DNA from: Valencia hispanica
Taxonomy: Eukaryota; Chordata; Actinopteri; Cyprinodontiformes; Valenciidae
Direction of reading: 5' to 3'
Length of the DNA stretch: 64,000 nt
Assembly: GCA_963556495.2 (NCBI GenBank)
Contig: OY747723.1
Location: 10,634,501 to 10,698,500 of the forward strand
The notes beneath the pieces were generated by a model. It saw nothing but the letters and a program-made list of their open reading frames with translations. It was not told the origin of the DNA and did not search any database. Every line of letters begins with the position of its first letter. Position 1 is the first letter of the stretch. Shown in pieces: positions 1 through 56,130 of the stretch. Made by a program: the position numbers and the translations under genes.

Positions 1-554
1 GGACAGACAGATGACCCTCCCACTACATCTCCTCTATCACCCAGATGATATTAGTGTGACCACAGCATACACAGCTCACCAGTATGTCACAGATCTAAGA
101 GAGCATCCCAGATCCAACCTTTGCCTGGGCCCAGAAGAACTTGGAAGCCAGGCCTACTATGATAAAAGGGCAACTGACCGTGAATTTGAGGTGGGTGGCA
201 AGGTTTTCTATTTTCGTTTCACCCAGCCAACAGGACAGTCCAGAAAGTTCCTCCCAAGTTGGACTGGCCCCTTTGAAATCATGGGGAAACTCTCCCCAGT
301 GGCCTAGCAAGGTTTTCTATTTTCGTTTCACCCAGCCAACAGGACAGTCCAGAAAGTTCCTCCCAAGTTGGACTGGCCCCTTTGAAATCGTGGGGAAAAT
401 CTCCCCGTTGGCTTACAGACTAAGGGTTTCAAAACCAAGGCAGACCCCAGCATACAAATGGGTTCATGCCAACCAAATAAAACCATATGTCAAACCCTGC
501 TCCCCAAGAGCGGAGCCAGTCTCCCCACCAGAGGTGGGAGACACCAATGCATAA
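1..554 (+). pseudogene. Retroelement integrase C-terminal remnant
   Basis: Two overlapping frames (11-307 and 141-554) encode a peptide rich in hydrophobic and aromatic residues. It contains WTGPFEI followed by K(L/I)SP, then a basic tail ending in HANQIKPYV. This is the usual look of the C-terminal domain of Ty3/retrovirus-type integrase, a small SH3-like fold that helps bind DNA next to the catalytic core. The catalytic core would lie left of the window and is not visible. The frame is broken by a 109-bp tandem duplication, so it cannot be functional as it stands. An env-like frame follows about 100 bp downstream, the pol-env order of a retrovirus-like element. Family assignment is by motif recognition only. 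Confidence 0.6.
198..415 (+). repeat. 109-bp tandem duplication
   Basis: The segment starting AGGTTTTCTATTTTCG at 201 recurs at 310 with only a few differences (for example ATCATGGGG versus ATCGTGGGG). The second copy shifts the integrase reading frame because 109 is not a multiple of three. Confidence 0.9.
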
Positions 555-1037
555 TGATAGCAGACCAGTGCATGCGGTAAACTCACCCTGGCATGCACTA
601 AACCACTAACAAACCCAGCTGTAAATCCACTTTAGTAATCAAACCCTCTCTGTTGCAGGATGGAGGCTTTCTGGATATTTGGCATCATTTTGGGCTTGTC
701 AGTTGCACTACAAACCGGAATGGTAGAATTAGGACCACTGACCGGCATAATCCTACCTGGATACCCTCATCGCCCACTGCAGACTCCATACACAATGAAT
801 CTTTGTGCGCCTGGACCCGTGGGATGTGTACCGCAAACACAGGCGGCCTCCCCCTCAGCTCACTGAGGGAAGACAACAACTAACTCAGGCCCTTAGCACC
901 ATTAAACATGAGCACAACTTACATCTTAAAACAACTGCAAAAGTTCATAGTTACGGAAGAAGACCTCAGCAGCAGCAAGCGGCCAAAAAGATTCTTAGGT
1001 GGCCTAATCACGACAGCGACCGCGTTAGGACGGCTTA

Positions 1038-1347
1038 GGGCGGCTGTAGCTCAGTGGTAGAGTTGTCAGCCTGAAACCCAGAAATTGTGGGTTCGATTCC
1101 AGCTTCCAGCTACATGTCGTTGTGTCCTTGGGCAAGACACTTCACCTACCTTGCCTACTGGTGTTGGCCAGAAGGGCCGATGGCGCGAAATGGCAGCCTC
1201 GCTTCTGTCAGTCTGCCCCAGGGCAGCTGTGGCTATAATCATAGCTTGCTTCCACCAGTGTGTGAATGTGAGAGTGAATGAATAATGGAGTTGTAAAGCG
1301 CTTTGAGAGTCTTGAAAAGCGCTATATAAATGCAAGCCATTATTATA
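1038..1347 (+). mobile_element. tRNA-derived SINE, near full length
   Basis: The 5' end has RNA polymerase III promoter boxes: A box TAGCTCAGTGG at 1047-1057 and B box GGTTCGATTCC at 1090-1100. A central part includes CTTGGGCAAGACACTTCACC. The tail reads AAAGCGCTTTGAGAGTCTTG, then AAAGCGCTATATAAATG, ending in TTATTAT. This is a common teleost SINE layout: a tRNA head, a conserved body and a LINE-like tail recognised by the partner reverse transcriptase. It sits inside the env-like frame. A clear target duplication was not found. Related pieces lie at 54727-54965 and 56655-56768. Confidence 0.8.
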
Positions 1348-1575
1348 GGATCCTTATTCTCAATTGGACTCTCTGCGGCATACACTGTCAGCTTGAAAAC
1401 ACTTCAGAGACACGTAAACACGTAACCGAACTAGAGGACGAAATGCCAGAAATCCTACAGAAGCTTCTCCTTCAACAGAGACTGTTAGAAGCACAATCTA
1501 AGGCACAAAAGTGACTGTCAATTTATGAATTCTACTCTAATTAATAACACCCTGCATGCTATGCAAGCTCTCTTA

Positions 1576-2307
1576 AGCCGTGTTCACACCGGTCAGCGCG
1601 TCCAGGCAGCAGGGCAGCTAGATTACATGCAAGTCTATGGTATCTACGCATCTAGTGGGCGCCAAACTGCCAAGCAGCAAGTCGCGCGCGTCGGCGCAGC
1701 TGGCATCAGCGCGTCCACGCGGCTGATGCCCGGACGCCCCGACGTACCGTCGGGGCGTCTGCTGCGTCAAGTTGGGAAAACTGAACTTTCGGGCAGCAGA
1801 CGCGCGGCGTCAACCAATCAGAGCGACTCGTTGTACTGACGTAGTAACTCCTTCCATGGAGGAATCGGCACATTTTTTATTCAAGATGGAGGACAAACTG
1901 ATCGTCGCTGTATGTAATGTCAGTGAACTGTATGACCCGTCTTCGTCTTTTTACAAAGACAGGAAGAGATCGGATCTGATTTGGAGGAAGATATCGGAGG
2001 ATATTGGAGTGCCAGGTAAGCAGTTAAATATATTTCTTTTAACTTTCTTACGTGTTTTAGACAACGTTGTGTGGCTTCATTAATTAAAGCCCAAGCCACT
2101 CTCTCGACAAGATCCGCCATGTTGTAAACAACTAGCAACAGACAAATCCACGCCCGCACGCTGACGTAATGACGTGACGCGCTGATGCCCCGACGCGCCG
2201 ACGCAGACCACAAGTGTGCAAGCAGCTGGGTTTTAATTTTAAAGCGTCGACTTTCGTCCGTTTGAGCGATTTGACGCCTGGACGCGCTGACCGGTGTGAA
2301 CGCGGCT
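1576..2307 (+). mobile_element. Non-autonomous PIF/Harbinger-like DNA transposon
   Basis: The ends form near-perfect inverted repeats of about 31 bp: AGCCGTGTTCACACCGGTCA on the left matches AGCCGCGTTCACACCGGTCA read inward from the right. It is flanked by the 3-bp duplication TTA (1573-1575 and 2308-2310), the Harbinger target preference. Length is about 732 bp, too short for a transposase gene, so it is a deletion derivative. It retains one exon that looks like the family's accessory MADF/Myb-type protein (1855-2015). It inserted into the env-like frame, which resumes directly after the right TTA. Confidence 0.8.
1855..2015 (+). pseudogene. MADF-like exon inside the Harbinger element
   Basis: An ATG at 1855 (or 1886) opens a frame encoding LYDPSSSFYKDRKRSDLIW followed by RKISEDIG, then a splice donor CCAG|GTAAG at 2016. 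The order acidic/hydrophobic start, LYDP, YKDR, W, I matches the MADF/SANT-like DNA-binding domain. PIF/Harbinger elements encode such a protein beside the transposase. No downstream exon is visible before the right inverted repeat, so this is a leftover first exon. The call is by motif. Confidence 0.6.
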
Positions 2308-2701
2308 TTAGATGTTGTGAAAAATGACTTGATGTACACACAGGTGGTGAGGGATTTAATGCAGGATCTTATTAGAGAAGTTGGTTCATCTGTAGACAGT
2401 CTGGTGGAAGGACGAATTCCTACATATTTAGTTCCCTTAGAACTTGTTGAAAATATTCTCAAAACCACCACTACAAACACATTGCAGCCCTCACAAATTT
2501 ACCTGGCATACAGCTTGGGTAGTGCAATTCCCATTTTTGTTAATCCAGATAATTTTGAATTTGGGTTCATGCTGAACCTTCCCATCATTGAAAAAATGAA
2601 TATATATATAGGCTTTAACGGGTATAATGTCAAGATTGATACCGAAAGAAATCCATAAATCTACCTCAGCTGCAGATGATCTTAAATCCCCTGAGTTTCC
2701 T

Positions 2702-3496
2702 AATGTGTTTTCTGCATGCTATAACTCCAGACAAAGGGGAGTAGCAATATTAATAAATAAAAATGTAAATTTTACAGTAATAGATACAGTTACAGATCCA
2801 GAGGGTAGATTTATTGTAGTAAAACTATCTATACATAACCAAAAGTTATGTATTGTCAGTATATATGGTCCAAATGTTGATGACCCCTCATTCTTTCATT
2901 CCTTCTTCTCTGTGCTCCTTGAACACATGGATTGCTCACTTCTTCTTGGGGGCGACCTCAACTTTGGTTTAAATGAAGAAATAGACAGGCTCAGCACAGC
3001 AGGGACTCAGCGCAGCTGGAAATCTATAGATATAGTCAAACAGTACATGAGCGATTATGGACTTTGTGATGCATGGCGATCACTTCACCCCAATGACAAA
3101 AAATATACTTTCTTCTCAAATGTCCACCATTCATATTCTCGACTGGATTATTTGTTAGTCAGCAGCTCACTGTTGACTGACATTTCAGACACTGAGATAC
3201 ACCCTATAGCTGTTAGCGATCATGCTCCTGTTTCTCTAACTTTAGTAAATAAAACAGAAACACCTCAAAGCAAAAATTGGAGATTTAATATATCCTTACT
3301 TAAGGATAAAGAATTTATAAAATATTTTGAAAAAGAGTGGGTTTCTTATTTAGAATATAATGACCTCCCTGGTACGTCGCCATCCATTCTTTGGGAGGCA
3401 GGAAAAGCTGTGATTAGAGGTAAAATAACCTCATTCTCATCAAATAAAAAGAAAATGGAAAAAAAAACGTATTCAGGAATTAGAAGAAACTATTAA
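2702..3496 (+). pseudogene. LINE copy A apurinic-type endonuclease, partial
   Basis: The frame encodes an APE-like nuclease that nicks target DNA to prime reverse transcription. Visible motifs are SIYGPN (about 2860), LLLGGDLNF (about 2942), SRLDYLLVS (about 3138) and the catalytic SDHAPV (about 3218). The N-terminal part before YNSRQRGVAIL is missing, so the first catalytic residues are lost. The frame ends at 3496 in a frameshifted lysine-rich stretch. In copy B the corresponding lysine-rich region reads on into the reverse transcriptase. Confidence 0.75.
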
Positions 3497-3539
3497 TTCA
3501 TTAGAAGCTTCTCTAGAGGAGGAGAGACTAGGCAAAATC

Positions 3540-6260
3540 CGTAAAGCAAAGCTAGAATAAATCAAATTATTAATAAACAGACCCAGTTCTTAATTCAAAG
3601 ACTTAGGATAGAAAACTTTGAACAAGGTAATAAATCAGGTAGATTTTTGGCTAACCAGCTAAAAATTAATAAAGAAAAAACAACTATATCTGCTATTAAA
3701 GATCAGACCGGGAATACAGTATATGATCCTGGTAGAATAAACAACACATTTAAAGAATTTTACAAGGCTTTATACTCACCAGAGATAAATCCATCGGATC
3801 ATGAAATTGAACAATTTTTTGATAACATAACACTACCTAAATTATCTGAAAGTCAAGCGATGGCCCTGGATTCACCACTAACAGCGGCTGAACTCCAGGA
3901 GGCCCTCCAAGGCATGCCCAATAATAAGGCTCCAGGCCCAGAAGGATTTCCAGCAGACTTCTATAAAGAATTCTGGAATATTCTGGCACCAACATTCCAC
4001 AGAATGCTGCAGGAAACCAAGGAAAATGGCCGACTCCCACCAAATATGAATTCTGCCTACATTAGTCTTCTACTAAAATCAGGTAAAGACCCTTTGTTTC
4101 CTACCAGCTATCGTCCCATATCCCTCATTAATGTTGATCTTAAAATAATCTGCAAAGCCCTCGCAAAAATGATAGAGAAAGCAACCCCTCTTATAATACA
4201 TCCTGATCAAACTGGTTTCATTAAAGGGAGACATTCATCCACAAATTCACGTAGATTAATAGATTTAATAGATTTTTCTAACTGTAAAAACATTAAAACT
4301 AATATATTATCTTTAAATGCAGAAAAAGCATTTGATAGAGTTAACTGGAAATTCTTATTTGTAACCTTACATAAATTTGGCTTTGGAAATTCTTTTATAA
4401 ACTGGTTGAAAATATTATACAGTTCACCAACAGCATGTATCAGAACAAATAACCAAACATCATCTAGGTTTTATCTTCAGAGAGGTACCAGGCAGGGAAT
4501 TCCTCTCTCTCCCTCCCTGTTCGCTATTTTTATTGAACCACTAGCTGCAGCGATCAGGCAAACTCACAATATTAAAGGCATAAAATGCAATAACATAGAA
4601 CATAAAATCAGTCTTTATGCAGATGATGTATTACTTTTTCTCCAGCATTCACAAACCTCTTTCTCTGAGGTAATCGGGTTGATAAACTCTTACTCAAATG
4701 TTTCAGATTATTCTATAAATTGGTTAAAATCTACAGTTCTTCTAATCAGTTGTTCTGTCCAGAATCCAACTAATACACAACTGCAGTCAGGGAATATTAC
4801 CTATTTAGGTATCAATGTCTCACCAAGACTGGCAGATTTAATAACGTTAAACTACATCCCACTTTTAAAAAAAGTGGAAGATGATCTTGCCAGATGGAAA
4901 TCTCTACCCATATCACTTATGGGAAGGGTTGCCTCAATAAAAATGATGGTTTTGCCCAGAATCAACTACTTATTCTCAATGATCCCAAGTAAACCATCAC
5001 TAGACTGGTTTAGATCTCTGGACTCCTCTATCTCTAAATTTCTTTGGAAAGATAAACCCCCACGTATCAGCTTAAAAACACTGCAGAAGACCAAAGAAAG
5101 AGGAGGTCTAGATCTACCAAACTTCCATCATTATTTCTTAGCCAACAGGCTCCAATACATATCAAGATGGTTAAAACATAGCTAGCTAGAAGAGTCCTGG
5201 ATAGACGTAGAACAGACACTATGTAATAAGATAAAACTTTCAGACCTACCATTTATTAGCTCAAATATAAAACAATATGAATGCTTTAAAAGCATAAATA
5301 TCAGCTCCTCTCTGACAGCATGGTGGGAGTTTCTAAAAATGACAGAGTCCACAATAATCCCATGCAGACGTACACCCATCTGGAATAACCCCGACATCTT
5401 GCAAAAAAAAATGTATGATAAGTTTCCCAGTCTGGAGGTGCAATGGAATTGAATACCTGGAACATATATTTGAAGGAACAGACTTTATCCCATTTAATAC
5501 ATTAATTACACAATATGGAATTGATAAAAACAAATTCTTACAATATCAACAAATTAAATCTATTATTAAAGGTAAATTTAGGCTCAATACAGCTGAATTA
5601 CAAATTCCAGCAAGAGTTTTAGATTTTCTTAATCTCAACCCCCCCAAATTGCTGTCTAAAATATACAAAACTTTATCTACATTAGATGAATCAATAGCCA
5701 TCCCTATTTCAAAATGGGAGGTAGATTTATCAGCCAGCTTTGACCAAAACGTCTGGTCTCAGATATGTTTAAGAACCTTTAAAATAACAAAAAATCCTAA
5801 TTTGCAATTAATACAATACAAAACCCTTCATAGAGTACACTATACAGGTCAACGAATGTTTAGGATGGGTTTTACATCGTCTAATACCTTCTTACAATGC
5901 ACAAGCAATATACCAGATACTTATGTTCATGCGCTTTGGTTCTGTCCACCTGTTAAGAAATTTTGGTGCCAGATATGTGAGGACTTATCAAAGTGTCTGA
6001 AATGTAACATCCCACCATCTCCCTCAATTTGCCTGTTAGGAAATTTAAATGATGTCACCATGGACACAAAGTCAGTTCTAATGGTTCACATTGCCTTATG
6101 CATCGCTAAGAAAACTATCCTCCTGAACTGGAAAAATAAAAAAGCTCTTAATATTAATCAGTATAGAAATCTCTTGTTGGACCATATTGGTCTTGCGACG
6201 GCCTCTGGCTCCATATCTGATCAATCTCTCTGGGCTCCTTTGATCGGCTCCATCACCTAG
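3540..6260 (+). pseudogene. LINE copy A reverse transcriptase and C-terminal region
   Basis: The main frame (3647-5185) carries L1-group RT motifs in order: NNKAPGPEGFPADFY (about 3920), RPISLINVDLK (about 4112), HPDQTGFIKGRHS (about 4199), EKAFDRVNW, GTRQGIPLSPSLF (about 4485) and the catalytic YADD (about 4616). In motif A the expected aspartate just before AEKAF is an asparagine (AAT at 4316-4318), while copy B has aspartate there. A stop at about 5183 separates the RT from the downstream frame 5415-6260, a cysteine-bearing C-terminal region ending in TAG at 6258. The point change, the stop and at least one frameshift make it non-functional. Confidence 0.85.
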
Positions 6261-7291
6261 TGGGGGTGGGGGGCACTTGGTTTTTGTCGTTTGGGACACT
6301 GTTGCTGATGTGGGGGTTTTGGGGGTGGAGGCGTCTGGGGGGGACCCCGGGGGGTGGGATCACTGGGCGGATGGGGCGCTGGACGTCGCGGCCGGCCTGG
6401 GGTTGGGCTTTGGGTGGTGAATCCTGATTGCTGCATGCGGTGCCTTGGGGGGGTTGCGCTGGCGGACATGGGTTACTGGCCTGGTGGCCGTGCTGCGCCT
6501 GGGTAGGGTCTGGGGTGGGCCTGGGGATTCGGGGCTCGGGGGCGCCGCGCCCCCTAGCTGTGGTCCTGGCTGGGGGTCGGCCGGCGTGGGGTCTCTTTTG
6601 GCTGTGGGGGTCGTGGCCGGCCGGTGGCCGGCATGTGCAGCCGCCTCTCTTTTTTTTTCTCTGGGCCGATTGTCATCGCCAGTCCCTGTATGGCGTCTCG
6701 CCTTGTTTGCTGGTTGGGGTGCCTGGCTGCTGGTCGCGGCGGCTGGGTGGCGTTTCTGGGCCGGATCAGTCCTTTTTTGCACTGGACTTGGCTCCTGGGT
6801 CTTGGTCTTTGTGTGGGGCGCTGGGGTTGGGCATTTGGCCGGGATCGGTTGGACTTGCGGGTGGACTGGCCGGGTGATGGGCGTGCAGGGCAGGTGGGTG
6901 GGGCGTTGGGTTTGGTCTCCTACCGGGCCGTTGAGCAACAGTGGTCGCTCCACAAAGAATGAGGCTGGTGGATGTCGGCCTTCTGGGTCGGCCGCCCGGC
7001 TCATCGGTTTGCTCCTGGTCTGGGCAGGTACGTCGATGTGGTTCGGGCTACGGGGGCCTCCGGTGTGCGGATGGCGCTGGGGGCCTCCTTTGCTGGCGGG
7101 GAGGCTGCTGCTGTGTGGCAACAGGTGCTCTCCCCCTACGAGGGCACTTGGACGGGGGGGAGGGGTGTGCGGGAGGGGGGGGGGGAGCGAACTCAACCTG
7201 GATGTCTAGTGTCTTTTGTGTTTTGAGAGTAGAGCGAATGTCAGGGTGGGTTTAGTTCCCCTTCTGGGATGGGGCTGGGGGGACTGCCTTG
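6261..7291 (+). other. GC-rich 3' UTR of LINE copy A
   Basis: About 1 kb, strongly G-rich on the sense strand with many G runs, matching (inverted) copy B at about 43336-43829. Long open frames on both strands here are low-complexity artefacts of base composition (Gly/Trp/Arg or Pro/Ala/Thr rich). No poly(A) tail follows. Confidence 0.7.
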
Positions 7292-10200
7292 GGAATTGAT
7301 AAAAACTCTGAGAATTCTTGAATTAAAAGTACACTCTGTTTAGGGGGCCTGTAAACAGTTACACATAAAATTTGAGGAATGCTAAAAACAGCTGCGCTAT
7401 ATTCAAAAGTGGTAAAATTGTCAAGTAAAACCGGTTTGGTGGAAAGTGTTGATGAACTAATAAAAGCCGTCCCGCCACCCTTTTTCCCGTTCCTCGTTGA
7501 ATAGTTAAAATTAAAATGTTAACTATTGATACTGTGTCATTGAACTAATATGCATATCAATGTTTTTGTGATAAACTTTTACTTGTAGGGATAAAGATTT
7601 TGTGTAGCATTTTACCTTATCATTAGCATAATTAGTATTTATAGTGGGGGGAACAAGAAAATCAAGTCACAGAAGGAAAAAATTGAAACTTTATTAGATT
7701 TTATATACTTACCAACACTTTTAAATTAAAACCTATGTAATTACTCACAACTAATATAGATTTGCACATAGCAAATAAATCAATTGTATATAGTTACAAA
7801 GATCCATCACCCCTCCCCCAAACTGCAATACACATTAACAAAACTAACATAAAAATCTGATCAATATCTTTTCCAGCTGTTGCTGCCACTCTAAACGTTG
7901 ATAAAATAAAAGCATTTTCAACAGGCTACACAGCTCTTCTGTATCTACCAAGCTAACAAAGAAATAACTGATTAAATAATTGCACATTGCACCCTATTAT
8001 TGCATTAGTTGCAGTTTGTTTCAAAGTTGTGGCATACTCAGGCATATACACAAATTTAAATACAGTTTTCAAACACTAACACATGAATATTTATGTTATT
8101 GAACTCACTCTGCCATTACTTACAAGTTAATAGTTATGCTTATCAATCAATGTTAAAATATACAACAAAACCAATTTTGTAATCCACACTCAGCTGTAAT
8201 AGAAACAGCTAGTCAGTACTGAATATTAAAGCAAACATTTGATAATACACCTGCACTGAAAACTGTTGTAAAAGAGCCACATTGGCCTCTGCCGGTACAG
8301 TTTATGGGTAATGCAGAAAGAATTACCTGTCTGGTATTAGCAAATTGTCCTAAAAACATCATTTCTTTTTTTAGATTTGAAAAACATTCTCACTTAAATA
8401 CAAGCAATTACTACAAAAAAATAAAAAGAAACACAAATCCATTCAAGGCTACTACAACTACTTGATTATACATTTAAAAAAAGAGTTATTGCCGAATAAT
8501 CATTGACTTTATATCATTCAGTAGATTGAAACAGCATTTGGTCCATTTACATAATCACATATTTGTTATCAAAGCGCCAAAGATTGAGAGAAAAAGCAAG
8601 TTTGGAAAATAATGTTTACATTTGGACATTACGTCTAGCTGTCTGCTAACTTAGCATAGCTACTGTCAATGCTAATAAGTATGTCAGCTAACCAATATTG
8701 GCATATTTCTGTCAAGAATTTGTTACTTCAGAAATGTACTAAAATTAATTGTGATGCTTAGCTAGTGAAAATATTCACTAAAATACAAAACTTTTTAAAC
8801 ACAAAGACTAACTTGGGTTTAAATGTTGAATTTTCTGGGTTTAAATCAAGCTAACATAGCTTAGCCAAAGCCAGTGCTAACTATTATGCTAGCTAGCCAA
8901 TAACGGTGTATTTTTACCATACATTTATAATACTGCAGAAACATTAATATTTCATGTGATGCTGATAGAAAACTTGTAAAACATAAAAGGGTTTAAATTT
9001 AGACTTTTATGGCTTTAGCTTACTCACTGCTAGTGTTACCTATTAAGCTGAACTGAGCTTAGTGGATGCTCTAAAAGGAGATGACCCAAGCTGTTCAATA
9101 TCTGCAGAGCGTCCTAAGCAAGTAGCATATTCAATGGATAGTTTAGTTACTTAAGTTTACAAAATGTCACCCACACCTCCTTCTCATATAAGTACAATAC
9201 AGCAAACCGACTTAGCAAAGATTAGCAAACAAAAAATATGTGTATCACAACACTATAGATAACTACATACTGGCTTTATGCAAAACCAGCAAAGCAGAAA
9301 TTGTCATCCAACTTGTCCTTTACAAAAAATAATTAAGTTGCTGACATGGTTGTAACAATGAAGACATTCAAAACTAAAGTGTCAAATCAACCGTGTGACG
9401 ATGACAAAACATGACAAGATGAACAATCGTGAAAAAGAGACTGAGTGGTCACGTCCGCCCAGACCCCGTGGGTTCCCCCCAATGAACCCCTGAACATTCC
9501 TTGGCCCTAAAAGTACCATAAGTCCAAACGTTTTAAGCCTCCTTGGACATGTCCAAAAAACCCGAAAAGTTTGGACAACACCTGACTTTGAAGTCCAACT
9601 AATTCTTCTACTCCAGAGGCAGTCCAAACTAAAGTGTTGAATAGTCTATTGCATGAGCGCTGCGTAGTCGACTAATGTGATAAGTCACTATAGTCCTTGT
9701 ACAAAACAAAATACATATTAATAAGTTAGTAAACAATCATTAAAATTTTTCCTATGGTGCGTAAGTAACTGATGTTCACTAATTCTCATCCATGCATCTA
9801 CAGTATATGCTATTAATCGGTTTTCAAAGGAGGCTATGTTGAAAAGTCTTCCTGTCTGGGCAGGGAGGACTGGACGTGAATGGACAAAAATGCTGAAAAA
9901 GTTTGCGGAAAAGAAACAGGAGCACAAAGATATATTAGTAACATCTGAAGACGCGCAAACACGGAGCAGGTATTTTACTCAAATACGCAACAACACAACA
10001 CTGAACACATGCAGTATAATCAATATTGTAAATAGACAAAATTAACATGAGAAGGGAGGCGGGAGGAGTGATACAATTGGCTTCAAAGGGTCATGTGATG
10101 CAGCAAAGAGTCTCGGGCAAAGATTAGACAAGGAACAGTCAATTTTTTTACTTTTGAAATTATTTCATTAAACTTGAGTCATTTAGCCTACATCCCACTA

Positions 10201-10640
10201 CACACTCTGCCGATAGCATCACTGAGCAGCTGTTTAGTAATATATAAATACCTACGTTCTACAAAAATCTTCAGTCTTTTGCTAATACTTTTAAATATTC
10301 TATGACGCAGCACTGAAAGATATTTAGAAAAAGCATTAGACAAAGAGAAAAAGAAGAAAAATTAACACAAATATTTTCCTAATAAACATTCAACATGCTT
10401 TAACAGTTCTCTAAAAAAACTAATTAACAGAGTGTTTTGTGTGTCTTTTTTCTCTTTGATTTAATTTGGCTCTCTGAAATCAAAGCAACCATCAAACCCT
10501 CCTTGATCTAGGTTAAACCAGAGCAGTGAGGCAATGAAGGTTTTCGAGGAGCCAGAGTGAAGAGTCCGAGGGGCTTCATTAGGGTTGTCTGCGGTAGTCG
10601 TTCATTGGAAAGGGCCAAATGGAGGAGCCAGTCAGGGATC
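7292..10640 (-). other. pcbp3: Probable pcbp3 3' UTR and downstream flank
   Basis: AT-rich, mostly unique-looking DNA directly downstream of the pcbp3 stop. On the minus strand an AATAAA signal lies at 7695-7690 (TTTATT on the plus strand), followed by T-rich sequence, so a transcript ending near 7670 is plausible and would give a 3' UTR of about 3 kb. No coding potential is seen. A stretch at about 8630-9070 is rich in GCTAAC/GCTAGC words and may be an old repeat. The UTR call is inference from position and signal only. Confidence 0.35.
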
Positions 10641-55069
<44,429 letters not shown>

Positions 55070-55145
55070 GTCGGGGTTAAAAGTAAAAGGAAGGGGTGTG
55101 GTCACGTGCGAGATAAAGTGGGCGAGTCGGCCAACCAATCAGCTG
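55070..55145 (-). other. pcbp3: pcbp3 5' UTR part of coding exon 1
   Basis: An acceptor TTTTTTGCCCAG lies at 55157-55146 (a second CAG follows at once), with the ATG 76 nt downstream. This implies at least one non-coding upstream exon. Confidence 0.6.
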
Positions 55146-56130
55146 CTGGGCAAAAAATGAAAGCAGAAATTTAAATTGGATGAAGACTATAAATTTCCCA
55201 AAAATTTGACCAAATTTGAACCAACTGGGGACCTGTCTTTGAACTCCATACTAATACAGATGTCTACGATCATCAAGCAAACAAGGGGGGTTATGACAGA
55301 AGACAATTGAGAACTACTGCCTTAATCACATACAAAATTGTCTAACAATAAAATGTTTAGTTATTTTTATTAAACCTGGAATCTCTTTAATTCTACCCAA
55401 TGTCTGATGTAATTACTTAATTAGGATTCACAGTTATCAGCTCAAACACAAGAGGGTGCCTTATCCCACCATCTGACTCAGAAACAATGGATCTGAATGT
55501 CCACATAAAGTCTGCTGCTGAGTTTTTAATCTGCAGCTGGATTCCCTGACGCAGAAATCTGAAATACAGCGGCACGGATTGAAAGCACGGCTCAGCTTTT
55601 GATTAATCAGCATGACATTCCTCCAAAAGTAAGCTTCAAATCAAGGAGTTTCCTTACTAGGAAACCAAAAACAAACCTAAAAAACAATGATTTGTTAATG
55701 ATCTATGTTAAAAAAGCATGGATTTACAAAGGATTAACAAATGTGTCATCTGCTTTATGAGATCTTGATTTCCCAGCGAGCAGCGGCGAGCAGCGGCTGA
55801 CCTTGACTGAACAAAGCCACTGTCAATCAGTCAATCACAAGTTCTATTGTCATGTAGAATCTGAAATAAAAAAAACTTTTTTTCTTCTAAGTGTGGTTAA
55901 CAACTCCTATCTGAGAACATGTGAAGCTGAGAGTTAATCGAAATAAGCTCACATCATAAAAATATGACAGTTTAGATCATGCAAACACAGCAGGATAACC
56001 TGATCTCCCTGACTTTGTCTGTAATTGTCCACCTAATTGGTTTTCTAACTCTGAGAAGTCACTAAGGGTAGATTAATCATATCTAAAATGGAGGCCATAA
56101 TAAAAGGGATGGTTAATAAAAAAAGAGTCT
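55146..56130. other. 5' intron DNA, nothing recognised
   Basis: No gene or repeat family recognised. A small GAGCAGCGGC duplication lies at about 55780-55797. Confidence 0.4.

Larger units (their letters stand above)
660..2592 (+). pseudogene. Env-like glycoprotein remnant, interrupted twice
   Basis: An ATG at 660 opens a frame with a hydrophobic signal-like start (residues about 3-18). It lies directly after a pyrimidine-rich tract ending in CAG, which would suit a spliced env message. Near 974-1030 a basic RPKR motif is followed by a hydrophobic, glycine/threonine-rich stretch, the layout of a cleaved class I fusion subunit. A leucine-rich, helix-like stretch follows at about 1380-1515. 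The last visible part (2308-2592) encodes a continuous segment without stops. The frame is broken by frameshifts, by stops (for example at about 864), by a SINE at 1038-1347 and by a Harbinger element at 1576-2307. It is an old, non-functional copy. Identity as env rests on layout and position after integrase, not on a database match. Confidence 0.5.
2700..7291 (+). mobile_element. L1/Tx1-like LINE, copy A
   Basis: This is a non-LTR retrotransposon with endonuclease, reverse transcriptase, C-terminal domain and a very GC-rich 3' UTR in order. It closely matches copy B at 40941-46895 on the other strand. The 5' end is cut inside the endonuclease domain, as is normal for LINEs. Its 3' end stops at CTGCCTTGGG (7291), where copy B continues for about 2.4 kb more, so copy A is also 3' truncated. 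The left boundary is approximate because the junction with the env remnant (2593-2700) is not sharp. Confidence 0.85.

Noticed and set aside
1038..1110. Genuine tRNA gene
   Set aside because: A and B boxes are perfect, but no cloverleaf pairing is evident and the sequence continues into a SINE body and LINE-like tail.
6261..7255. Several 60-280-codon frames in GC-rich DNA
   Set aside because: Frames on both strands in a region matching the LINE 3' UTR; composition-driven Gly/Trp or Pro/Arg peptides.
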